In this document: positions 25,531 to 38,347 of the stretch, piece after piece
Layout of the letters: the number at the start of each line of letters is the position of its first letter
Numbering within the stretch: position 1 is the first letter of the stretch
Assembly: GCA_017311185.1 (NCBI GenBank)
Contig: JAESUZ010002610.1
Location: forward strand, 62,001 to 126,000
From: Proteles cristata cristata
Lineage: Eukaryota; Chordata; Mammalia; Carnivora; Hyaenidae
DNA: 64,000 nt
Direction of reading: 5' to 3'
Notes under the pieces: generated by a model
Seen by the model: the letters and a program-made list of their open reading frames with translations, nothing else
Database searches by the model: none
Told to the model about the DNA's origin: nothing
Translations under genes and position numbers: made by a program

Positions 25531-26794
25531 CTAATTTAGAGGGAAAATGGGGCTAGAAAAAGGGGGCCGGGAAGGAGCGTTTTCACCAAAAGACCCCCGC
25601 GTCACTCATTTCACACCTGCCACCTTGTCTGCTGTGCTGAGATCTTAGTCTGCGCTCTGGCTTTCTGCTTTGATCATCGCGCCAGGACCGTCAACAGTGC
25701 TGTTTACCAAGCACGTTCAATGCGCACTGGCTTCTGAGAGAGACCAAGAGGGAGCTGAAGGGGGAGCGGGGCTGGGCCCTTACTACACCCAGCACACACT
25801 TTTCACTGTCAGTGTCTGCTGCTGGTGGTGGTGGCGGCACGTTAATGACTGACATCTGGACGCCGCTTTCCTGTCTCCGAGGGAGGGTGGTGTGGGTGCA
25901 GGGTGAGGGAGGCGGCATGGCCGGAGGGCGGTCATACGGCCACATCTTCCTGGGTGCACTAGTCCCACCTGTGTGGTGTCTCCGAAGGCCTCTCTATGCA
26001 AATAGCTCCTCCAGGAAGTCTCCCGTCAGGCCTGATAGTCCCGCCTTCAGAATCAATTATGTGGGGGAACATCCTGGGTGTGCAGGGGGCCGCTGTTAAG
26101 ATGCTGGAGGACACCTGTCATTCGTTCGGCGAGTATTAAGTGTTCACAGCTGGGGAGATACATGCAGACATGGGCCCACCTTACAGATGTGCCGCAGGGC
26201 TCTGCTGGACACGGAGGACGCCACGGGAACAGGGAAAGGCACCAATGGCTCTGGGTGGCCTGAGGCCTGCGTGTGCAGGAAGGTGGCTGCGGAGAACGGA
26301 GGCTGAGACATGCCCACCTAAGGTCCGGCTGAGCCCCTGAGCGGCAGCCCCCAGAGAACGGAGCCCTGCAAGACGGGGACAGGCTTGGGGGGAAGTCACT
26401 CAGGCTGGCTGAGCTTGCCAGCGAGCAGAAGGTTTACCCTATATGCATAGAGTGCCAGGATTTTCTTTTGATTTTAATCATTTTGGATAGAAATATTCCC
26501 AAAATATTAAGGGCGCCATGTTCAATAGCTTCAAAGCTCTCCTTTTCTCTCATTCTTTTTTGTTTTCTTCCAAGCAGCAGGATCTCTTTGATTTTTTTTT
26601 TCCCCGTCCAATGTCTCTTGTTCTTATTGAGCACTTCCTATTGGGTCAGAAGTGGGAAGTCACAGACATTCTCGTGGCCTCCCCCCTCCGCCCCGCATCC
26701 CTGCGGCAGCCCCTGGGCAGAACCCCAGGGCTCCAAGGAACACGGTTTGACAATGTCCATGTGGGAAAGTGTGAAGTCCTAGAGTGAAGCCAGC

Positions 26795-26935
26795 TATACC
26801 ACTCACGAGTCACATAAGCCTAGGCAATCTTAGCCACCCTCAGTCTTAGTTCCCTCATCTGCAAAATGGGAGACAATAGTACAGCTCTACCTATACCACA
26901 GGATTACCATGGGAATCACATGGAAACCAAATAAT
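26795..26935 (-). mobile_element. MIR
   Basis: Antisense MIR landmarks: CAGTCTTAGTTCCCTCATCT, GCAAAATGGGAGACAATAGT and a following ACCTATACCACAGGATTA. Confidence 0.7.
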
Positions 26936-27679
26936 CAAATACGTGGGAAGCAAATGTGTGGGAAGGACCCTGGAAAGGGCGCTCCCAACCCAACGTTCTA
27001 TAATCATTCACATCATACACACAACCGGCTTCTTAAAATAGACTGTGATTTAACACCCTTCTGCAGGGTCATGATTTTGAACAGCAGGATTCTGAGTCCT
27101 CGCACACTGCAGCTCGCAGATATCAAAGGAAGGCAGAAACCCCTCTCCAGAGCCTGATGGCTGCGATCTTTTGTTAATTCTGATGTCTGCCTTTATATTT
27201 TTTTCCTGTCTCCTTCAGACTATCAGTGTCAGACTATCAGCTGTCACTTCTCTCCACAGTCCCTTGTTTGTTGCGTCTAATCCATTGTGGATTTGACAAC
27301 CAGATAATGAAGTTTATTAGAATCGTGTGCAAAGTGAGGGTATGCCGGCTCAAGCGAAATGGAGACACTTCGTGTATGGGCGACCCACTGTCTGCTTAGC
27401 AGTTTAGAATCTCTTTACCTTCCATTTTGCCTGTGGCTCCGACGAACAAAGATGCAAAGCAGGACTCCTGTCCTTACTCATGAATTGCAAATATATACTG
27501 CACATGGCAGCTGCCAGCCAGCCCTACTCGGTGCTCTCCCACCACAGGACACCAGAGGAGACCCCCGGCTCCTGAAACAGGTGTCCCTGCCCCAAGTTGG
27601 CCCATCCCAGGCTCTAGCTGGCTCTGGTCCTTTGTCTTCTTTCCTCCCTCATGCCCCGGCTCTGTTCCATCAAGTCGTA

Positions 27680-27890
27680 AGAAGAGCTCATGTCTACTGA
27701 GGGTTCCTCCCTGCCAAGCACTGTGCTAAGCACTTTGCATTCTTTATTTGGTCCTTAGTATAAACCTATGAAACAGGTTCTGTTATTTCCTTCTTACAGA
27801 TAAGAACATTGAGCTTGGAGGAAAAATAACTTGTTCAAGACCACACATTTTTTAAGGAATAGGATCAGGGCTTATATCCCGACAGCTACT
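27680..27890 (+). mobile_element. MIR
   Basis: GCCAAGCACTGTGCTAAGCA, AACCTATGAAACAGGTTCTG, TTACAGATAAGAACATTGAG and TTGTTCAAGACCACAC occur in MIR order. Confidence 0.8.
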
Positions 27891-28959
27891 CTCCAGAGTA
27901 GCAAGTATCGTGTAGTCCTTGGAGAACAACGAAATAGTTCTTCTAGAGAGTGGAGAGGAGGCCAGCTGGGACTGGGTGAAGCCCTGTACCAAGGCTGTGG
28001 GTGAGAATACACAAGACCTGGGCTATCGGCAGAGAAGAGTCAGGTGGAATGATTTCTGGAGCAGCAAGAAGGTTGCTTGAAAAATACTGCCTCCACCTGC
28101 TGGCTGATGCCTGAAAATCTCTTTCCTTGGGATTCAACTTTCCCCTTTTACAGTGAAGAGTAAAACTTAAAATATAAATATCACCAGGCTGTATGACTGT
28201 GTGTTAAAATTCATACTACAGTGTAAATGACTGGCTGCAGCTTTCTTTTTAAGATCTATGGAGGATTTTGAGAGAAGGAATGAGGGGATGAGGGAGACCG
28301 GGAAAGGAGACGAAGGACAGCAAACCGTGGATGGAAGCTCTGATGAGGGGGAAGGGACACAGAGAGGGGAGACCAGGAGATTAGAAGATAGATTCGACCA
28401 ACTCTGCAGTTTTGTCTGAAATCAACCTTGGCTGTAGACCCTCTCACTCTCTTAAACCACTGGGGCTGTTTTCTTCACACAAGTGCACTGGGCCAGAGCC
28501 TACTGAAAATCCATGAAAGTAAAACCTGAGAGTGATAGAAACCTATTTTGCAAAGCAACTCTTCAGGCTAGAGGTCTTTTTTTTTTTTTAATACTCTGAC
28601 TTGAGGATGATTGGCTTTAGAAATCTGTCTACTTGCAGGCCACGTGGCCACTTAGGTGACAACATGTGTAGAAGGTCCCATATATACATACAGTAGGCTC
28701 TTGCACATAGAACGCCCCAGTATTTGTTAAGTGCAACGGTACAGACCTTCATAATTGTTTTCTTCCATCACAAAGCAACAACCTGTCAAATTTCAGCTGA
28801 CCAGGAATCCTTTTGTTATAAAGAGAGTTAAGTCAAACTCCTGCTCTGTCTGTACCTGTCTGATGCCCTTCCCTTCTCACACATGCCATACCTTCTTGGC
28901 GGATTCAATTCTGGCGCTCTCATTTAGCTCTCTTACATGACAGATTGATATTTTATTTT

Positions 28960-29184
28960 ATTATTTTATTTTTTTAACGTTTTATTTATTTCTTAGGAGA
29001 GAGAGAGAGACAGCGTGAGCAGGGGAGGGTCAGAGAGAAAGGGAGACACAGACTCTGAAACAGGCTCCAGGCTCTGAGCTGGCAGTCAGCACAGAGCCCG
29101 ACGCGGGGCTCGAATTCGCGAACCGCGAGATCATGACCTAAGTGAAAGTCGGACGCTTAACTAACTAAGCCACACAGGCGCCCC
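28960..29184 (-). mobile_element. Young carnivore SINE, feline type
   Basis: The target-site duplication TGATATTTTATTTT is at 28946-28959 and 29185-29198. On its own strand it shares CTTAGGTCATGATCTCGCGG and ACTGCCAGCTC with the elements at 12027 and 30903. Confidence 0.96.
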
Positions 29185-29772
29185 TGATATTTTATTTTTT
29201 CATTGCCAAGTGGTACAGATTTGTTTCTTCAACAATTTAGTCATTAAAGAAGTGAACTTTAAAGTGAAAATCATTCCTGATCCTCAAGATACCGTCAACC
29301 CTCTTCCCTACAAACAATTACAATTTAGTGCGGTTCCTGTTTTTCCTTCCCTCTCTCCCTGAACACATGCGTTTTACTTTCTTTCCAGAAATAAAACAAT
29401 TTTAGTCCATTTTACTTTACCTTAACTGCTTTCTTCGCTTCATTGATTACAGAAAACTTCTCATTAGGACAAAATGAGCTTTTTAAATAGCTGCACTGAG
29501 CAGAATCTCTTAGTTGGTTACAGTCTCTGTTTCAAGCTCTTTCAATTTCTCTTCCAAATGTCTTGCTCTCTAGAGTTTGGATCCTCTGAAATATGTCAGG
29601 CTATGTTAACTCACTTAGTCAAGCTGTTGATAGCAGTAAGAGGTTCCTCTCGGGAAGGAGATCAGTGTAATTTGCATGTAAACTTACACCTGGATTTAAA
29701 AACAGGGGTGGGAGTGGTTTAGAAAGGCAAATGGATACATAAATAGGGGTACAGCGACCATTTTCCTTTTCT

Positions 29773-29960
29773 TTTTTAAAAAATTTTTATTTCTTTGTGA
29801 GAGAGAGAGGGAAAGCAGGAGAGCGGGAGAGAATCCCAAGCATGCTCTGTGCTGTCAATGCAGAGCCTGACATGGGGCTCCATCTCACGAACCGTGAGAT
29901 CATGACCTGAGCTGAAATCAAGAGTTGGACGCTTAACTAAGTGAGCCACCCAGGTGCCCC
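29773..29960 (-). mobile_element. Carnivore tRNA-Lys SINE
   Basis: A minus-strand copy ending GAGCCACCCAGGTGCCCC. The flanks CCATTTTCCTTTTC and TCATTTTCCTTCTC form an imperfect duplication. Confidence 0.94.
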
Positions 29961-30230
29961 TATCATTTTCCTTCTCTACCATCTATAAAGAAAAGGCTGT
30001 GGAGAGAGGCAGGGTCAGAGCGGCCAGGTGAAGAGGTCACTCTGATGATCTAAAACAGCCGAGGCAGGTGAAGCAATGTGCCAGCCTTCTGGAGCTCTCT
30101 CAGGCCCTGGGCTGTCCCCCTCTCCGAGTGTTGTGGAAACCAGGGCGAAAGGTTACAGGTGGATTTTCCAGGGACCTCAGACCCATCCTGTCTGGCCTCC
30201 TTGGTCTCACTGTGGAGAATCTATAACCTC

Positions 30231-30254
30231 AGCCCAAGCCCAAGCCCAAGCCCA
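30231..30254 (+). repeat. (AGCCCA)4 tandem hexamer
   Basis: Four exact hexamer units in otherwise unique sequence. Confidence 0.95.
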
Positions 30255-30902
30255 CCTCCCCTTTTTTCCCATCAGCCAGAGTGGAGCTGAAGAATAAGAA
30301 CCCCTTTCTCGGATGGCTCTGGGCATCCGCACAGGTCAATAAACTGAGCTAGATTTCAGGAGAGCCTCATTGTGTACAGCAGACATATTCCAGAAAACTC
30401 TGGCAAATGCTGGATGGAGGGGAATCTCGTTCTGCTTGAAATGCACAAACCTAAAGGAATCTTGCAGGAAGTTCATTTGCAGAATGAGTGGTGATTTTGT
30501 CAACAAGCATGCCCTTTATTTAGCATCCAGCAAGCACAAAGTTGGACAGCTTTGGCCCCCTCAATCAGGAGTTACAAATTCAGAAAACCCATTGTCCAAA
30601 ATGAAGCAGAATGTTGCAAAAACATAATGTGGATGGGTGGACGGGTTCGGTGCTATTTAGAAGGAGGTGGCTTGGTGTTCTGGCTGAATGGGGGTTAAGC
30701 AGAAAAGACTTTGTTTCAACCCCTGTTGCTGGAAATATCTCTAAAATGTCCCCATTCAATTTCCTGCCTTGGTACATAGCACCCAGGGAACAGAATTCAA
30801 TTTTTGATAACTGAATGACTTCATTAGCTTTCTGGTCTTCCTGCATTTTTGTACATTACGGAGCAAGGCTGCAGAGAGAAGTATAGGAAATGCGGCATCT
30901 CG

Positions 30903-31143
30903 GGGTGCCTGGGTGGCTTAGTCGGTTAACCGTCTGACTTTCGCTTAGGTCATGATCTCGCGGTTCGTGGGTTCGAGCCCCGCGTCGGGCTCTGTGCTGA
31001 CTGCCAGCTCAGAGCCTGGAGCCTGTTTCAGTCTGTGTCTCCCTCTCTCTCTGACCCTCCCCTGCTCACGCTGTCTCTCTCTATCCTAGAATTAAATTTA
31101 AAAAAATATTTAAAAAAATAAAAAAAATATTAAAAAAAAAAAA
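30903..31143 (+). mobile_element. Youngest-looking carnivore SINE, feline type
   Basis: The perfect 18-base target-site duplication AGGAAATGCGGCATCTCG is at 30885-30902 and 31144-31161. The body keeps CpG-rich GATCTCGCGGTTCGTGGG and CCCCGCGTCGGGCTC, and the A-rich tail is long (about 55 bases). Confidence 0.97.
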
Positions 31144-33164
31144 AGGAAATGCGGCATCTCGTCCGCAGAATGTTCAAACTAAGAACCAACGTGAAGTGAA
31201 AAACCAAAAGGCAAGGGAATTGTTGGCAAGATTGTTTTTGTTATGTTGTCATTTGCTTCTCAGAGTCTAATCCAGACCCTAGTACCACCTTGGGCAAGTT
31301 ACTTTTTGGGAGGCCCCTCGGGGGAGCGAGATGAGCTGTTCTCTAAAGTCTTACATGGCCCTGACATAGTGTGTCTGAGAACCGGGCGGCTCCAGTTAGC
31401 CGAGATGGCCCCTTAATTGCTAGTTTGCCACCTGCAGTGCACGCCTCATCCCATTGGGAAAGCTGTCAGCTCCGACATGCTGGCTCTCACTGCAGGATAT
31501 CCTGTGGACGCTGCAGACACACGTCACTGACACAACAGAATCCCCCTCCCCCGCCCTGGGGAAGCTGGATGTGCCAAGTGTCATTCCTTGGGACCACTTG
31601 AGGAGAAGACAGTCTTTAAACCAGGCTCCTTCTCCCAAACACAGTCTGAGGATGAGCTGCACAGAACTGGCCTTCCTCGGGACGGCCGAGGGTGCAGGGC
31701 GCAGCCCAGAAGTGCAGGGATGAACAGGGCCTTAATCCCACCCAGACCTGCATCTACAATGTGCATAGTGCAGTCCTATCTCTGAGCTCTGATGTTCCCC
31801 ATAGCCGGCTGTCTGGGATGCGGGCCCCTATTCTCTTTCATGTGACAGTGAGGAAGCAGAGCCTCACGGGATGGGCTGACCCACTCCAGGCACAGGAGGA
31901 AGGGATGGGACCCAGGCCCTGGACACCAGCCTGTTGCCTTAACTTCTAATCCTGCTTCAGGGTCCCTGGGAGAGAGGAGAAGCCAGTTACCACTGTTTTC
32001 ATTTCCAGATGGGGGAAACCGAGGCACCAAGCAGTGATATTTGCTCCTGATCCCTTGGTGAGTTGGACGTGGAATGGAGGAGGCTGGAAATTGCATCGTC
32101 AGAACCTCAGGCCAGGGATTTGTTCCCAAATGAGCAACTTCTTTGGTCTGTGATTGCTAGTGGGTTGTGGAACGCCCACGGTCAATGCCCTTAGCAAGGA
32201 GGCCCAGAAACGGGGGGTCGAGGGGGAGGAGACGGAAGAGAGAGGAACGGCAGGCGAGCAAAGCTGGGGCCTGTGTGTCTTCCCGAGTGCCAAGTCTGCA
32301 GGATGCGACAACACCAGCAGGTCACCTCGCACACTCCTTGCTCTGGGCCCTTGGCCCCCGATGCTTCCATGTCTTCTTGAAGCTCCTTGCTAATCCCTGC
32401 AACAGCCATTTCGTTCCAACTTCATCCCAGTGTCTTCCCGCCAATGGCTTCTCAAGAGCGTGTGTGTGTGGGGAGGGGGGCGGTGAGGTGGGGGTTCAGC
32501 CAGGCCTGCCTGCATCTGCACCCCTGTACCGCTGCTCGGAGGACAGCGGGAGCTGCTGCAGTGAGCTGATCCAGTCCACACCCGTGTGACGCTGAGGGTG
32601 TAAGTTCTCTCCTCTTCCCCATCTACCCAAAGGAATGAAAGGAGTAAAGGGCTTCTTAGTTGCAATAACCGAAGCCACTCAAACAGAGATAAAGCAAGAA
32701 GGAGGGGCTCCTCCCGGAGTACTGGATGCAGACGAGGGGTGAGGGGAGCCGCAAGCCCCCTAAGGACTGGAGATAGTGATCAGAGAGCTCTCCAGTGATC
32801 GGGCAGCCTTGCTTTCTCTCCACCCCTGACTCCCCGTCTTTAGTTGGCATCCTCTGTCTGCAAATGTAGATCTCTCTGGCTGCGTGTGCGGCCATCTGCC
32901 CTGCTCAGATAAGAGGGACAACCACGCCTGACCCACTTCCTGTTGGACAGGATGGGAACAAGGACGGTGAGTCTGTGGCTGACGGGGGTCCAGGGAGCGA
33001 GGAGCAAATCCAACCATTGTTCTGTGGCTGAGCCCCAGCCCCACGCAGCCCTGCATCCGACAGTGCCAGGTTTCCAGCTCTTCTCAAAGAGAGGGGGCTC
33101 TCCATCTGGGGCTGAAGGAGTTGCGTGGGCAAGTTCTGGGACTGTGAAAAATACCTAGTCTGCA

Positions 33165-33275
33165 TGAGCTTCCCACTTAGATATAAACTCCATGAAGGCA
33201 GGTCCTGAGGTTCAGTCTTGTATCCTCAGAACCTAGATCAGAGCTGGCATTCAACTATTTGATTGAATAAGTATT
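33165..33275 (+). mobile_element. L2 3' end
   Basis: ATATAAACTCCATGAAGGCA, GTATCCTCAGAACCTAGATC and GATTGAATAAG match the L2 3' end. Confidence 0.7.
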
Positions 33276-33282
33276 TTCACTT

Positions 33283-34290
33283 TAAAGCAGCTTTATTGAG
33301 GTATAAGTGACATACAACTGCACATATTTAAAGTGTGCAATTCTGATATGTTTTGACATATAGACGCAACTGTGAAACCATCACCAATCAAAGTAGCGAA
33401 CCCATGCATCACCCCTAAAAGTTTCCACGCCTCTTTGTCATCTCTCCCCGTCCCTAGGCAACCACTAATCTATTCCTACCGCTGTAGATTACTTTACATT
33501 TTCTGGGATTCTATATAAATGGAATCTTATAATATTTCATCATTCATGTATTCATTTTGGTTTGGCTTCTTTCGCTCAGCATAATTATTTTGAGATCCAT
33601 CCATATGGTTGCAAATGGTTCATTCCCTGTTATTGCTAAATAGGAATTCCGTTATATGGATATACCACAATGTGTTCATCTGAATGTCGATAGACTTTTG
33701 GGTGGCTTCCAGGTTTTCCTCTGTGAAGAAGAAAGCTGCTACGAACATTTGTACACAAGTTTCTGCATGGACGTATACTTTCATTTCTTTTGGGTAAATC
33801 TATATATTTACACTTCTATATAAGTGAAATGTCTGGATCATATGGTAGATGTAAATTTAACTTTGAAAGAAACTGCCAAAGCATTTTCCAAAATGGCTGT
33901 ACCACTGATTTTCAAATATTAAGCCAAACTTGCATTCCTGAGATAAAACACATTTGGTCAGTATGTGTTTTTCTTTTTATATGTTGTTAAATTCAATGCG
34001 CTAAAATTTCATCTGGACATTTTGCATATACCTTAATAAGAGATATTAATCTGTTGTTTTCTTATAATGTTCTTTTTGGTCAGGCTTTGCTATCACCATA
34101 ATACTTAGAATGAGGTGGAATGTATTCCCTTCTCTCCAATTTTTTTGAAAGAATTTGTAAAATTGGTATTATTTCTTTCCTAAATATTTGGTAGAATTCC
34201 CCTGTGAAGCTATGGGGGCCTGAAGTTTTCTTTGTGGAAAGGTTTTTTAACTACAAATTCATTTTTTAAATAGGAATAGGAATATTCAGA
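33283..34290 (-). mobile_element. Old L1, 3' end joined to an ORF2 remnant
   Basis: It starts with antisense L1M 3' sequence (CAGCTTTATTGAGGTATAAG). Near 33905 it passes directly into antisense ORF2 sequence (GTAAAATTGGTATTATTTC, then GTAGAATTCCCCTGTGAAGC). The abrupt change implies an internal deletion. No open frame survives. Confidence 0.82.
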
Positions 34291-34645
34291 TTATCTGCTT
34301 CTTAGAAAATTGAGATATAATTCACATACCATAAAATTCACCATTTTAAAATGTACCATCCAGTGGTTTTTAGTGGGCTGGCAAGGTTGTGCATCCATCA
34401 TTACTAATTCCAGAACATTTTCATCATCTCAACATAAAACCTCATACCCGTTGTAAGTCACACTCTATTTTCCCCCAACTCCCAGCCTCTGACCTCACTA
34501 ATTTACTTTCTGTCTCTATGAATTTGTCTGATTTGTATAGCTCACAGAAACAGAATCATACAATAGGTGGCCTTTTGTGACTCGCTACTTTCACTTGACA
34601 TAACGGCTTCTAGATTCATCCACGTGGTGGCACATATCAGCGCTT
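34291..34645 (-). mobile_element. Second old L1 3' end
   Basis: GAGATATAATTCACATACCA, AAAATTCACCATTTT, CAGTGGTTTTTAGTGGG and GGTGGCCTTTTGTGACTCG are antisense L1M 3' landmarks. It abuts the L1 to its right head to head. Confidence 0.85.
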
Positions 34646-35987
34646 CATTGTGTTTCATGACCAAAAGAGCCAAAACCATCTTTAAAAAGAACAATGTTGG
34701 AAGGCCCACCTTCTGATTCCAAAACTTACTACAAAACTTCAGTAATCAAAATAGTGTTGTACTGATCTAAGAAGAAACATGAATGAAGCTGAACCTCTCT
34801 CTCACGCCATCTATAGCAATAAATTGAAAATGGATCAAAGACCCAAATGTAAGAGCTTAAACTATGAAACTTTGACAAATAATAGGTGCAAATCTTCATG
34901 AGCATGGATTAGACCTCAACTGCGAAAACAGCAAAACAAAACATAAATTGGATATCATCAAAATTAAAAAAAAAAACTGTGCTTCAAAGGATACCACCAA
35001 AAAAGCAAGATAACTCACAGCATAACAGATTTTTTTGCAAATTATTTATCTCATAAGGGACTTATATCTAGAATATATAAAGAACTTTTACAATTCTATA
35101 ATAAAAAACTCCAAATAACCCAATTAAAAATAGGTAAAGGATCTTAACAGGCAGTTTCCCAAAGAAGATCTACAAATGGCCAATAAGCACACAAAAAGAT
35201 GCTCAACATCGTTAGCCAGCAGGGAAATGGAAATCAAAACCGCAATGAGGCACCACTTCATACCTACTAGGGTGGCCAGGATAAAAACAAACAAAAGAGA
35301 AAATGAGAAGTGTTACTGAGGGCCTGGGGAAATTGAATATTCATTGCTGGTGAGCAATGGTGCCACCAGTTTGGAAAACACTCTGGTAGTTCCTCACACA
35401 GTACCATATGACTTAGTAATTCCACTCCTACGAATGTACCCAAGAGAGATGGAAACCCATGGAGAGATGGAAACAAAAGCTTGCACCTGAACGTGCACAG
35501 CAGCACAATATTCACAAGAGCTGAAATGTAGAAAAGACCCAAATGTCCATCAGCCGAGGAACAGACAAACAAATGTGGTATACACAAAAAATGTGGTATA
35601 TCCACACCAAGGGATGCCATTTGGCAGTAAAAAGAAATGGAGCCGTGATACTTACTGTTACATGAATGAAAGTTGAAAACATACTAAAAGAAGCCAGCCT
35701 TAAAGGACCACATATCACATGATTCTATTTATGTGAAGTGCTCAGAATAGGCAAGTCCATAAAGAAAGAAAGTAGATTCCTTGGTTGCCCAGGATTGGGG
35801 AAGGGAGGGATGGAGACTCTAGGGGGTTGGGGTTTTTTTTGGGGGGGGGGGATAATGAAGACGTTTTAAAATTGATTCTGGTGATAGATGCACAACTCGA
35901 TGAATATACTAAAAGCCAGTGAAATGCACACTTTAAACGGGTGAACTGTGTGGTATGCTGATTATGTCTTGATAAAGTTGTTTTGAC
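34646..35987 (+). mobile_element. Old L1, ORF2 end and 3'UTR
   Basis: ORF2-derived sequence (ATGGCCAATAAGCACACAAA, AGGCACCACTTCATACCTAC) is followed by the L1M 3'UTR (GCCAGTGAAATGCACACTTT) ending TTGATAAAG. It has many stops and a G11 run at 35841-35851. Confidence 0.88.
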
Positions 35988-36319
35988 AAAAAGAGTTCAA
36001 AGGCCAATATAAACCACCGTTCCACTGGAAGGGCGCCCCAGCTGGTGGCCTTTCCCCACGCAGCTGTGTGCTGGGGCAGTGAGGCAGGCCCAGGGGCCCA
36101 GTTAGTTTCCAGTGGGGAGAGATGGAAGGAGAGGGTGGTGGGAGCCTGTGGGCAGAGGGAAAGGCCCAGGACACAGGGATTGCAATTTCTTGTCCAGGCC
36201 CCACCTTAGCTCACTGTGGGTCCCAGGCAAAGTCATAAAACTGCAGTGTTCTCCCACTTTCTCTGGACTCGAGTCCAGGTGTATCAGCTGCTACCCTGGA
36301 GACAGGTCTGGTCCAGGCT

Positions 36320-36440
36320 CTGCTTCTTATTAGCAGTGGGTCTTTGATGAGCCCCAGCGGTCCCCCAGCTGTCAAGTGAGGACAATCATGAACTTGACCT
36401 GCCTCCCTCAGAGGTCGGTATGAGGACCCAGAGTTATCAC
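36320..36440 (-). mobile_element. MIR-like fragment
   Basis: AGCAGTGGGTCTTTGATGAG and CAGCTGTCAAGTGAGGACAA resemble antisense MIR. It is diverged. Confidence 0.5.
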
Positions 36441-36796
36441 TGGTGGGAAAGAGCTCCCGGGGTGCATTACTGTGAAGTCCAGAAAAAGTTTCAGGGTGAA
36501 TGTGAGGATCCTGATCCCCCAGCTACAGGAGCTATGGGCTGTTCATGCTCTCTCATTAGCATTTGCAAACTGGTGGGGGTCAGGGTTGAGGGCAGCTGGT
36601 GACCACAGGGCAGCACTAAACAAAAGGCCCATAGAGAACCATTAGGGAAATGGGAAACAGGAAAAATGTATCCCCAAGAAGATGGGTCCTGCATTTCACA
36701 GCTGCTTCATTGAGCTCACTGCCAGGACACGTGGCTTCTGCAGATGGTGGTGGCTCTGCATGGAAGATCACGCAATACAATGTGCAGGACCACATC

Positions 36797-36831
36797 CTGG
36801 AGTCTCCCACACCCTGGAGTCTCCCACACCC
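36797..36831 (+). repeat. Tandem 17-base duplication
   Basis: CTGGAGTCTCCCACACC occurs twice in a row, followed by a partial third unit CTGGA. Confidence 0.95.
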
Positions 36832-37090
36832 TGGAAACCTGCTGTCCAGGTCACCCGGGGACACAGGAAGGGCCAGCATGGTGCAGCACACAGAACAAGG
36901 GACGGTTCCTCCTTCCCTGGGGATCTCAGACAACAAGGGGATCTCGTCAGGTGTGTGATGAACAGCTTCCTAGTCAATCCATTTTGACAGTTCATTCCAC
37001 TGACTTGTTTCCACTCTTCTTCGCTCCTTCAATTTGTATCTTAGATGAGAAACTAAAGCACGGTCAACTGTCTCAGTAAAATTTATCATT

Positions 37091-37292
37091 GGGGCACCTG
37101 GGTGGCTCAGTTGGTTAAGCGTCTAACTCTTGATTTGGCTCAGGTCATGATCTTTAGGCTTTTGTGAGTTCAAGCCCCACATCAGGCTCTGCACATTGAC
37201 TGCTCCAAGCCTACTTGGGACTCTCCCCCTCTTGCCCCTCCCCCATGTGTGCTCTCTTGTCTCTCTCAAAATAAATAAATAAACTCAAAAAA
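37091..37292 (+). mobile_element. Carnivore tRNA-Lys SINE
   Basis: Head GGGGCACCTGGGTGGCTCAG and an AATAAATAAATAAAC tail. The duplication AAAATTTA(T/C)CATT is at 37078-37090 and 37293-37305. Confidence 0.96.
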
Positions 37293-37369
37293 AAAATTTA
37301 CCATTAGTGGCAGAGTTTCAGGTCTCTGAGAACACAAAAACTCCCTGATGATTAATAATCATATTAAAA

Positions 37370-37545
37370 AAGAGCCAATATTTGCCGAGTGGTTCCCAGA
37401 TGTCTGACAGAGTGCTACGCATATAACACACAGCCCTGTGAGGCAGGGTCTACTATTATGAGGGGACGGAGCCAGCCTGAGGCAGGTTAAGTAACTTGCT
37501 CTGGTCACATGGTACCTGTGAGGAAGGCCATCTTGCTTCCTGAGG
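37370..37545 (+). mobile_element. MIR
   Basis: CAGAGTGCTACGCATATAAC, CAGCCCTGTGAGGCAGG and GGTTAAGTAACTTGCTCTGG are in MIR order. Confidence 0.72.
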
Positions 37546-37859
37546 CCCCAGCACACCCAGAAGCGCGTGTCTCATGGTCCGCCAGAGGTGGTGCTGCCAT
37601 CTTGGTAAGGAGGTAAGACACATGCGACACACAGCACACCACAGGACGGAACACACAGAGGGACAGAGTGCACATCCTCGTGGGCCAGATGCCAGTGTGC
37701 TTGACCCTTCTCTCCCAGGGATGGAATAATTCAGGCTTACCACTCTTTCTGTAATAAACATGCTCTTGGTAAACTGACTCTTACAACAAACTCCCCCCAA
37801 CTCCCACCTAAACGGTTAACGGTGCCAAAACCATGCACGTTCATGGTGCATGTTTTTTG

Positions 37860-38290
37860 GGAACTAAAGAAAAATATACAGTAGAGGAAAAAAAATTCCC
37901 TTCTTTTTACTTGTCTTGTCTAACCATTGTCAACATTTTGGAGTGTTTACTTCTAGCCTATTTTTATAGGTCGGTCTTTTCTCTGTGTTTTAAACTGTTA
38001 TGATCACCATCTATACAATTCTGTGTCTTGCTTTTTAAACCTAATTATCATTACATAAATATTTTCTATGCTATTGTCAATTTCAAAAACACCATTGAAA
38101 ATAGTTGTATCGTGTTCTATTTAGTGGATAAGCCACAGGTTACTTAACCATGCCCTAATTTCCAACACGATTTTAAGTGTAGATGTTCACGTATGAGTTT
38201 CTCTCTAAGTGAAGGGGTAGTGTTTGCCAACATCTGAGTTTTGTGTATCTAAGAATTAGAGTGTCACAGCTGGTCACGTAGTGTGATTGG
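37860..38290 (-). mobile_element. Old L1-like fragment, uncertain
   Basis: AT-rich sequence with landmarks such as GTTCTATTTAGTGGATAAGC resembles antisense L1 3' sequence. I cannot assign a family, and it may simply be diverged unique DNA. Confidence 0.35.
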
Positions 38291-38347
38291 GCTTTTTTAC
38301 TTTCGGATGAGTTTAAACTTGTACTGAGGTGAAATGAGAGGTTTCTG

